This document shows, in pieces, positions 16,675 through 24,010 of a DNA stretch of 64,000 bases. This stretch comes from an uncultured Prevotella sp. (GTDB taxonomy: Bacteria > Bacteroidota > Bacteroidia > Bacteroidales > Bacteroidaceae), in NCBI GenBank assembly GCA_934272845.1, contig CAKQSF010000008.1, forward strand, positions 14,133 to 78,132, given 5' to 3'. How positions within the stretch are numbered: position 1 is the stretch's first letter; every line of letters begins with the position of its first letter. Under the pieces are notes generated by a model. It worked only from the letters and a program-made list of their open reading frames with translations, ran no database searches and was not told the DNA's origin. A program made the translations under genes and the position numbers.

Positions 16675-19464
16675 TTACTGAAAATCAGCATTATTTCTTC
16701 CAGTATTTTTCTTTACCCATTCGTTAGGCGTACATCCCTCGAATTTTTTGAAAACAGTAAAGAAACTGGAGCGTCTGAAGCCACATTGTTCCGCTGTTGC
16801 GAGTATAGTGAGTTGCTTGTTTGTTGGGTTTTTAATCATGTACTTGAACTCCTCCAATCGGTAGTGGTTTACATAGTCAAAATATGTGGTGCCAAGGTAG
16901 TCATTGAACATCTGTGATAGGGTTGTGGCATTAGTGCCTGCGTGCGTTGCAAGGTCGCTAAGTCGCAGGTTGGCACGAAGATACGGTTTGTTCTTTTTCA
17001 TGTAGTCATCAATCTTCTCAAACATGGTTTTGTAGTCTTCAGCCCTATGTTGCAGTTGGTTCTCCTTTTCCTGCTGCTTCTGTTGTATCTCCCTTTCGTG
17101 CTGTTCTTTCTCCTGTTGCTTGTGTATGTTTACAGCGTTGATTGACGCTAATTGTATTTCCATCTTGTGTCTTTGCTCTATCAATCTCTCTCGTTCATGC
17201 TTACGCTTATTCAGCCTGATAACCATCACCACAATAATGATAAGCAGCACTATGACAAACAATTCCACGTAGAATAAAGTCGAGGGATATACGCTGACTG
17301 TAAGCACTGTCATAGTCTCAGGATGTCCCGCCAGTTGTATTCTGAGCGTGTGTTTGCCGAGCGACAGACTGGTCAGTTTTATGCCCTGCATGTCGAAGGT
17401 GACCGAGTCTTCACCGTCGTCTAATGTCCATTGGTAATACCTACGATTCTGAAAAGCATTGTAGTCAAGAATGTTAGGCGTTACAGATATCTGTGCCGTT
17501 CCGAAGTTCCAGCCTACGCTGATGTTGCTATTATCCATAGAGACAATCTCTATCGTTTGTCCATGTCGCTCTATTGTATATTCGTCCACGTAGACTTTAG
17601 CGTTCCGTCGCTTGGCAAGTGCAGCGAGTTCCTGGGCGTTAATGTATACCAGTCCGTTTCTGTTAGCCATCCAAATATTTCCCTCCTTGTCAGTTTGTGG
17701 CGTGAAGCGTGTAAAGCGAGCGGATGGCAGACCGTCAGCCTCGCTGTATTGGCAGAAGGAATTAAAAGAGTTGTCGAAGACGAATAGTCCGCAGTCAGTG
17801 CCCGTGATGTATTTGTCGCCAAAGGAAAGCATGAAGTCGATGTGGCCAAGTCCGTAGCGTTGCATTATAGGGTAGTGCCTTGTTGACGATAGGTCAGCCT
17901 TACTGTAGAGTAGGGATGTCTCAGATGCGGCAAGAATGTTACCATCGTGCGTGAAACTGAAGGCGAGGTTAGGTACGTTATGCCAGAAGCCTTCGGGGTA
18001 ACCCGTGTTCTGGAACGACTGCGTTTGTGTGTTAAAGAGTCGCATTCCTCTAGATGTGCTGACCCACAGTTTGCCGCTACGGTCGAGCACCATGTCATAG
18101 ATAAAGTTGCCGAGGATGTCAGTGTTCCTTTGATCATAGTGTTCAGTGACGGCAAAGTGGCGGTCCAGGCATATCAATCCGGCGCTGCTACCCACGTAGA
18201 GGCGTGAGGAATCCGGTGAAACGACAAGTTTGCTGCAACTTGTCTCGCTGTATCTGCTGTCCGAGAAGAGCGGTTGTAGTTTCAGCGTGCTAGGGTTCAG
18301 TACCAGCAGTCCGTGCTCATAACTGGCAATAATGAAGAGTCCGGCAAAGTATTTTATGTCGGTAATGATGGCGCAACCTATCTGTTTGCGGCTGAAGTGT
18401 AGCGTAATGTCGCGGCCCTCGTCAATGTAGTAAATGCCATCGAGCGAACCTATCACCGTCTGTCGACCAGTTTTACAGAAACTTCTTACAAAGATGCCGC
18501 GACTGTCGAACGACTTATATCGGTATATCCTGAAAGGAGATGCCGATGTGTTGACATTATCAGCACCATTCTGATAATATCCAAACCAGTTCATGCCTAG
18601 TGATTGGTCATGAAAACAGGAATATACGGAGTTATGTTTCGTATAGAGTGGTGTTAGCGTGTTGCCCCGAAGCGTGTATGCCCCGTCGCCGTCAGTACAG
18701 ATATAAAGCGAGTTGCCATACCTTTTAACCTCCTTTACAGATGACCACACGCCCATAATCTTCTCTGTGGCGAGCGTCTTCGGGTTGAAACGTAGCAGTC
18801 CACTGTTGAGTGTGGCTATGTAAACTTGTTGCCCTATGGTGGCAATGCTGGTTATGGTGCTCGATAGTAGTGAGTGGTCCACGATGTGATGCTTCAGCCG
18901 TTGCGTCCTTGTGTTATATGACATCAGCGTCCCCTGACTGTTGGCAAACCATATATTCTGCCTATTGTCGGTGGCGGCACAAAGGATATGGTTGTATGCA
19001 GACGTAATGTTCGATTTATCTATCGATACAATCCTTGCCTTTTCCTTCAGGTCTTGGGGCACAATGGCAAGTCCGCTCTGGCATGCTACGTACACGTTAC
19101 CGCTGCCTTTGTCGCATATTACGCTTGCCACGTCGCTCAGTTCTTGATAAATTCTGCGGCAGGTATATGTGTGCTGGTCAGCCACATAGAGTCCGTTTCT
19201 CATGCCCACGAGCACGGTTCCATCGGGTAATTGCGCAATATCGTTGACGAAGTTATACGGACGGTGGCAATCGTTGGTACTAAATCGCATAATTCTCTTG
19301 CCATTGTAGGCTACCAAACCATTGTCAGTGCCAAGCAACATGATGCCGCTGGCGGTCTTCACTATTCTTGTTACGCTCTCCCTTTCAAGAGAATGCAACA
19401 TGAAGTCTTGGGCGGAAACTGTGACACAGAGTAAAACGAGTATGAGCAGGCAGAGTCTTTTCAT
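16675..19464 (-). CDS. AraC-family regulator with periplasmic beta-propeller sensor (no kinase)
   Basis: 929 residues: signal peptide; two-component-regulator propeller blades over about 25-650 (DNRQNIWFANSQGTL, DRSGKLWVSTSRGMRLF, DKEGNIWMANRNGLVYI); a Y_Y_Y-type beta domain to about 725; one membrane helix near 730-755; a Gln/Glu coiled coil (about 760-815); and a C-terminal AraC HTH (TLSQMFNDYLGTTYFDYVNH, then ATAEQCGFRRSSFFTVFKKF). It resembles a hybrid two-component system without histidine kinase and receiver domains, so sensing and DNA binding are in one chain. Likely senses an oligosaccharide for the divergent GH88/lyase genes. Confidence 0.85.
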   Translation of the reverse strand: MKRLCLLILVLLCVTVSAQDFMLHSLERESVTRIVKTASGIMLLGTDNGLVAYNGKRIMRFSTNDCHRPYNFVNDIAQLPDGTVLVGMRNGLYVADQHTYTCRRIYQELSDVASVICDKGSGNVYVACQSGLAIVPQDLKEKARIVSIDKSNITSAYNHILCAATDNRQNIWFANSQGTLMSYNTRTQRLKHHIVDHSLLSSTITSIATIGQQVYIATLNSGLLRFNPKTLATEKIMGVWSSVKEVKRYGNSLYICTDGDGAYTLRGNTLTPLYTKHNSVYSCFHDQSLGMNWFGYYQNGADNVNTSASPFRIYRYKSFDSRGIFVRSFCKTGRQTVIGSLDGIYYIDEGRDITLHFSRKQIGCAIITDIKYFAGLFIIASYEHGLLVLNPSTLKLQPLFSDSRYSETSCSKLVVSPDSSRLYVGSSAGLICLDRHFAVTEHYDQRNTDILGNFIYDMVLDRSGKLWVSTSRGMRLFNTQTQSFQNTGYPEGFWHNVPNLAFSFTHDGNILAASETSLLYSKADLSSTRHYPIMQRYGLGHIDFMLSFGDKYITGTDCGLFVFDNSFNSFCQYSEADGLPSARFTRFTPQTDKEGNIWMANRNGLVYINAQELAALAKRRNAKVYVDEYTIERHGQTIEIVSMDNSNISVGWNFGTAQISVTPNILDYNAFQNRRYYQWTLDDGEDSVTFDMQGIKLTSLSLGKHTLRIQLAGHPETMTVLTVSVYPSTLFYVELFVIVLLIIIVVMVIRLNKRKHERERLIEQRHKMEIQLASINAVNIHKQQEKEQHEREIQQKQQEKENQLQHRAEDYKTMFEKIDDYMKKNKPYLRANLRLSDLATHAGTNATTLSQMFNDYLGTTYFDYVNHYRLEEFKYMIKNPTNKQLTILATAEQCGFRRSSFFTVFKKFEGCTPNEWVKKNTGRNNADFQ

Positions 19465-19498
19465 GACGATGCAGTTTAGTATAAATGTTTAGGTGATG

Positions 19499-19530
19499 CA
19501 AAGTTATAAAATATCTCTTTAATAGACAAA
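19499..19530 (-). promoter_or_regulatory. Promoter of the AraC/propeller regulator
   Basis: On the minus strand, TTTG (19527-19530), 20-base spacer, TAACTTTG (19499-19506), 35 bases before the ATG; an exact Bacteroidetes promoter. Confidence 0.75.
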
Positions 19531-19649
19531 TGTTAGTCCAAATAAATTATTCTGGAATTACGAGACAGAAGTCTAACTAATTGAAACATAATTGATAAGA
19601 TGAAAATAATTCCATAATAATGATATCGGAACAATTAGTGTCGAAAATG

Positions 19650-19681
19650 TTTGCCATCATGAGTGAATTCTATTAATTTTG
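19650..19681 (+). promoter_or_regulatory. Promoter of the lyase remnant / GH88 unit
   Basis: TTTG (19650-19653), 20-base spacer, TAATTTTG (19674-19681). It is divergent from the regulator promoter about 120 bases away and places the start of transcription near 19688, so translation must begin at 19723. Confidence 0.75.
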
Positions 19682-19722
19682 TACCCAGAAAACAAATAAC
19701 CTACCCCACTAATCAAACGATT

Positions 19723-20013
19723 ATGAAGAAGACTTTACTAATCTTAGCAATGTCAGCATGCTTCGGCATGGCAGCAGGACAGACCAACGAAGACCATGGT
19801 TTTATCCATCTGGGCGGACTGCATACGCAGAATGACTTCAACCGCATAAAGCAACAACTCGCTGCGGATAATAAAAAGGTAACACAAGCATATAATATAT
19901 TAAAGACAGCAGAGCAGGCATAGAGCACAGTGGCAATCTATCCACAAGAGACGATAGTAAGAGGTGGCGGCAGCGGCGAGAACTATATACAGACTGCACG
20001 AGGAGCATTATAA
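19723..20013 (+). pseudogene. Remnant of an alginate-lyase-family polysaccharide lyase
   Basis: From ATG 19723 the frame encodes a signal peptide (MKKTLLILAMSACFGMAAGQ) and then HLGGLHTQNDFNRIKQQLAA, the typical N-terminus of Bacteroidetes lyases of the PF05426 group. A TAG at 19921-19923 interrupts it after 66 codons. The same frame continues STVAIYPQETIVRGGGSGEN, the next conserved block of these lyases (…RGG…GEN…), to a TAA at 20011-20013. The catalytic body is missing. The promoter is intact and now probably drives GH88 downstream. Confidence 0.75.
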
Positions 20014-20035
20014 ACAAGTAAAAGTGTCATTATTT

Positions 20036-21262
20036 ATGCTTAAAATAAATAAAATACATAGAAAATACAAGTACATACTCAATGAAGGCTATTGCGCACA
20101 ATTCTTTATTGCACTGGCAGTGGCAGCATGTTACAGTGTTTGCGTGTGGGGACATGATGTCAACGTAGACCAACAACTGACCTACTGCCGTCAGCAAACC
20201 GAAAGGGCACTAAAGGAACTGTCGCCAATAGACTACACCATGACACCCCGAAACATTGCTGTTGACCAGCACCGCTGGAACCTGCGCACCGTAAAGACCC
20301 CCGAGGAGTGGTGCGCAGGCTTCTATCCCGGAGTGCTCTGGATGTGCGGACAGCGTGAAGAGGCCGCCCGATATACGGCAGAATTGGAGTATCTGGCGTA
20401 TACCCCAGTGTATGACCATGACCTGGGCTTCATCATGATAGGTTCTTTCCTTAAGGGATATGAACAGACAAAGGATGCCCATTACAAGCAAGTGCTCCTT
20501 GCAGCGGCTGATACTCTCGCCACATTATATAACCCTCAGGTGGGAACATTGCTCTCCTGGCCACGCAATGTGGGCATGTTCGGGGGACATAACACTATCA
20601 TTGACAACATGATAAATCTCGAATTGCTCCTCTTCTCAGGCAAGAAAGAGAACATCGAAATAGCAAAACGCCATGCCGACACAACGATGAAAAACCAGTT
20701 TCGCAAGGACTTTACGGTGTATCATGTAGCAGTTTACGACCCTGTGACAGGTAAACACCTGCGTAACTGCACCCATCAGGGACTAGGCGACAACACACTT
20801 TGGTCACGCGGACAGGCTTGGGCGATATATGGTTACACAATGATGTATCGCTATACACACGAGAAACGCTACCTAGAGTTTGCCCAAAAGGTGACGGACG
20901 CAATGCTCAGGCGACTCCCAGAGGACGCTATTCCATGGTGGGACATGGACGACCCAAAGATACCTAATGCCTATCGAGACGCCAGTGCAGCAGCAACCAT
21001 AGCCTCAGGACTCATAGAACTGTCAGAGTTTGTGCGTGATGACGCCAAGAACCATAAGAAGGCAGACCATTATCTCAGCATGGCGAAGAAGATGCTTGCC
21101 ACACTTAGCAGCGAGAAATATCAGAGTCGCGAGAAAAATCCAGCCTTCCTGATGCACTCCGTAGGTAACATGCCAGCGGGAACAGAGATAGATTACAGTA
21201 TTAACTATGCCGACTACTATTATGTTGAGGCGCTGCTTCGACTGAAAGAACTGGGAAAGTAG
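20036..21262 (+). CDS. GH88 unsaturated glucuronyl hydrolase
   Basis: 408 residues from ATG 20036, the first Met before a hydrophobic leader (FFIALAVAACYSVCVWG). An (alpha/alpha)6-barrel enzyme that removes the 4,5-unsaturated uronic acid left by polysaccharide lyases. EEWCAGFYPGVLWM, THQG…WSRGQAWAIYG and RDASAAATIASGL match the family. The likely catalytic aspartates are Asp129 (YDHDLGF) and Asp190 (IIDNMINLELL), with the same 61-residue spacing as Asp88/Asp149 of the Bacillus enzyme. It follows the lyase remnant and precedes an intact lyase fusion, so the pathway logic is conserved. Confidence 0.88.
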   Translation: MLKINKIHRKYKYILNEGYCAQFFIALAVAACYSVCVWGHDVNVDQQLTYCRQQTERALKELSPIDYTMTPRNIAVDQHRWNLRTVKTPEEWCAGFYPGVLWMCGQREEAARYTAELEYLAYTPVYDHDLGFIMIGSFLKGYEQTKDAHYKQVLLAAADTLATLYNPQVGTLLSWPRNVGMFGGHNTIIDNMINLELLLFSGKKENIEIAKRHADTTMKNQFRKDFTVYHVAVYDPVTGKHLRNCTHQGLGDNTLWSRGQAWAIYGYTMMYRYTHEKRYLEFAQKVTDAMLRRLPEDAIPWWDMDDPKIPNAYRDASAAATIASGLIELSEFVRDDAKNHKKADHYLSMAKKMLATLSSEKYQSREKNPAFLMHSVGNMPAGTEIDYSINYADYYYVEALLRLKELGK

Positions 21263-21334
21263 AAGATAATAACGATATTTCTTGGCAGTAAAAGAATATT
21301 TTATAAACTTTGCAGACGAATAAATATTAGGACA

Positions 21335-23722
21335 ATGAACATTATAAAGGTTAGACATACAATCAAGGTGCTGTTCTTCGCAGCCATAATGTCGGTAACA
21401 ATAAAGCCCGCATTCGCGCAGTTAGACTACAAGATGGCGGGACCATACGCAGTCGTTGCCCGCGACGGAGAGTACAGAGCGTCAAAGGGAGGCAGCGAGC
21501 GCGACATGAAAGCAGCGCACGATTTGGCAAAAATTTACGCCAAAGGCGGTGCCGACAAGGATAAGGCGAGAGAGAAAGCCGTCAGCATTATCAACGCCTA
21601 CAGTGCCACAATGCAGCGCCTTGATGGTCATGATGCACCGCTATGCGCCATACAATGCTATGACCTTGTACGCGCAATGACCATCCTTCGTGACTATAAG
21701 ACACCAGAATGGGACGCTATGGTCCGCAGAGTCATGTTCCCTATGATGGACAAGTTTGAGGCAGACAGCCCTTATGCTAATGGCAATTGGGGAGCAATAG
21801 TAAACCGTCTGCGCATGGCGTGTGGCATATATCTACAGGATAAGAATGTCTATCAAGCATCAATAGATTACTTTATGCACGCCAATGATAATGGTTCGTT
21901 GCCAAACTACATTGGCGAGACAGGACAATGTCAAGAAACTGGCAGAGACCAAGGCCACGCTCAACTCGGAATCGAGACCATGACGCAGATTTGTGAGATG
22001 GCTTGGGAGCAGGGAGACGACCTATGGGGAGCGTTAGACAATAGGGTTATGAAGGGCGTTGAGTACTGTGCACGTTATAATTTGGGCTATGACGTGCCCT
22101 TCACCACATGGAAAGACTGTACAGGGCTGTACAATGACTGGACTGAACCTGGCGAGATGTCACGCGGAAAACTGTGGGATATATACCAATTGCCATACGA
22201 TCACTATGTGGGACGTAAGGGATTGAGCATGCCTTACACCAAAATGGCTCTGGAGGTGCTGGCTGGCAAACGTAAAAACAAGACCAAGGAATATGCTAAG
22301 TTGCATCAAGTATATACCTATCCAGCCCCAGTAGGAGCACCATTGAAGCAAGATTACGATGTGTTCATACAGCCTCGCGGTGGAAAAGAGTGGACAAAGA
22401 TTGATACTTACATGGCGAAAGTCAATGCACCAGTAGAGAAAGGTAAGCACAAAGTGAGCGAAATATCCTATGCTTTCTTCGACTTTACAGGCGATGTCTT
22501 CGTTCGCGTGGTGTGCAAGAACAAGAAATACAAGAAGGTTAAGGTGCGTCCAGACTACAAAGGCGTCATAGCCAACGTACAGAATGACTCAACTGTGCAG
22601 TTCCTTTTGTTCCAACCAGAGAACGTAAGCGTAGAGTTTGACGGCAATGTAACGGATAATTTGCTATTATTCACGTCAAAACCAGTGCAGGACAAAGCCG
22701 CTGCAGCCAAGCAAGCAAAGAAGGATGGACGCAAATTCATATATGTAGCACCAGGCTATTACGACCAAAACAATATGCCAATAGGGCGCATTGAGAGTGG
22801 CACAACCATCTATCTAGCACCTGGTTCCTACATAAACGGCACTCTTGCAATAGAAGATGTTAAGAACGTAAGCATCATTGGGCGTGGAATATGTCGGCCA
22901 GAAAACGGCTATGAGGGCATACACGTTCACAGAAGTAACAACATTCTCATTGATGGCGTAACGCTCTGCACCTGTCCTGTAGGCGGAAGTGACGGCGTAA
23001 CGCTACATGATGTTCATAGCATCTCACACCCAGGATGGGGCGATGGACTAAATGTATTCGCTTCAAGCAATGTGCTTTATGACAGAGTGTTCTGTCGTAA
23101 CAGCGACGATTGCACCACAGCCTACGCTACACGTAAAGGCTTCGAGGGCAGTGTGCGTAACGTTCGCATGACAAACTCAACGCTATGGGCAGACGTAGCG
23201 CACCCAATCTTCATCGGACTGCATGGTAATTCCGTGAGAATGGACAGCATTGTAGGACTGAAATATGACAATATCGACATCTTAGGACAGTCAGAACCAC
23301 AGATAGACTATCAAGGTTGTCTTGCCATCAATGCTGGAGACAATAACTATATCAAGGATGTGACGTTCGACAACATACGCATTGAGAACCTACAGCAGGG
23401 AAGTATCACCCAGATTAAGGTGGGATATAATCAGAAATACTGCACTGCACCAGGCAGAGGAGTAGAGAATGTATTATTCCGTAACATACGATATTACGGC
23501 AATGGCGGCCAAGACGGACTGGAAACACATGAACCTTACATGTCGTTGATACTCGGTTACGACTCCGTTCGCACCGTGCGTAACGTCACATTTGAAGGCT
23601 TAAAGATTAATGGTCGTGCCATTTATGACGATATGCCAGGCAAACCAAAATGGTATAAGACGGCAGATATGGGAAAAATTTATATCAATGACCACGTTAA
23701 AGGAATTATATTCAAAAAGTAA
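21335..23722 (+). CDS. Two-domain polysaccharide lyase / right-handed beta-helix enzyme
   Basis: 795 residues. Signal peptide to about 28 (KPAFAQ). Residues ~40-310 resemble the alginate-lyase-like alpha/alpha toroid (YADKA-type segment, GNWGAIVNRLRMACGIYLQD, ETGQCQETGRDQGHAQLGIE). After a beta-sandwich-like linker, ~470-790 forms a right-handed beta-helix (IYLAPGSYINGTLAIEDVKN, GDGLNVFASSNVLYDRVFCR, RNSDDCTTAYATRKGF) of the dextranase/polygalacturonase kind. Such a fusion could cleave a backbone by elimination and a side linkage by hydrolysis. It follows GH88 by 72 bases. The substrate is not determined; uronate-containing glycan is the best guess. Confidence 0.75.
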   Translation: MNIIKVRHTIKVLFFAAIMSVTIKPAFAQLDYKMAGPYAVVARDGEYRASKGGSERDMKAAHDLAKIYAKGGADKDKAREKAVSIINAYSATMQRLDGHDAPLCAIQCYDLVRAMTILRDYKTPEWDAMVRRVMFPMMDKFEADSPYANGNWGAIVNRLRMACGIYLQDKNVYQASIDYFMHANDNGSLPNYIGETGQCQETGRDQGHAQLGIETMTQICEMAWEQGDDLWGALDNRVMKGVEYCARYNLGYDVPFTTWKDCTGLYNDWTEPGEMSRGKLWDIYQLPYDHYVGRKGLSMPYTKMALEVLAGKRKNKTKEYAKLHQVYTYPAPVGAPLKQDYDVFIQPRGGKEWTKIDTYMAKVNAPVEKGKHKVSEISYAFFDFTGDVFVRVVCKNKKYKKVKVRPDYKGVIANVQNDSTVQFLLFQPENVSVEFDGNVTDNLLLFTSKPVQDKAAAAKQAKKDGRKFIYVAPGYYDQNNMPIGRIESGTTIYLAPGSYINGTLAIEDVKNVSIIGRGICRPENGYEGIHVHRSNNILIDGVTLCTCPVGGSDGVTLHDVHSISHPGWGDGLNVFASSNVLYDRVFCRNSDDCTTAYATRKGFEGSVRNVRMTNSTLWADVAHPIFIGLHGNSVRMDSIVGLKYDNIDILGQSEPQIDYQGCLAINAGDNNYIKDVTFDNIRIENLQQGSITQIKVGYNQKYCTAPGRGVENVLFRNIRYYGNGGQDGLETHEPYMSLILGYDSVRTVRNVTFEGLKINGRAIYDDMPGKPKWYKTADMGKIYINDHVKGIIFKK

Positions 23723-23803
23723 AAGTATATTATTTAGAAAGTAAAAGTATATTATTTAAAAAGTAAAAGTATATTAGTTAGTTAGTAAAAGTATAGTATT
23801 CAG
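23716..23803 (+). repeat. 22-bp minisatellite, 4 units
   Basis: Four units of AAAGTAAAAGTATATTATTT plus AG, the last reading TTAGTAAAAGTATAGTATTC plus AG. The first unit contains the stop codon of the upstream gene. Confidence 0.85.
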
Positions 23804-23827
23804 GAAACAAAGAATATTAATTTCTCT

Positions 23828-23876
23828 TGCGGTATTGTTATCGTTCCATTGCAAAATGAGCGTTATCAGTACCGCA
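23828..23876 (+). terminator. Terminator after the lyase/beta-helix gene
   Basis: TGCGGTA/TACCGCA outer stem with an inner GTTATCG/CGTTATC-type helix, followed by GTTTTTGTTTTT. Confidence 0.7.
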
Positions 23877-23977
23877 GTTTTTGTTTTTAGTGACGGGAAA
23901 AAAGTAACTAAATAAATTATTTGCCGTGTTTTATAATGTAATCACAAGATAACGCTGTTGGTTTAAGGATTTTTTTG

Positions 23978-23985
23978 TATATTTG
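23978..23985 (+). promoter_or_regulatory. -7 promoter element of the first GH31 gene
   Basis: TATATTTG; the -33 match is poor. It lies 26 bases before ATG 24011 and rules out in-frame ATG 23975 as the start. Confidence 0.55.
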
Positions 23986-24010
23986 CGGTCGTAAAAATAC
24001 TTACCAACCT

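Noticed and set aside
23975..24010. Earlier in-frame start for the PA14-GH31 gene
   Set aside because: It lies before and across the predicted -7 box, and the signal peptide begins at the Met at 24011.
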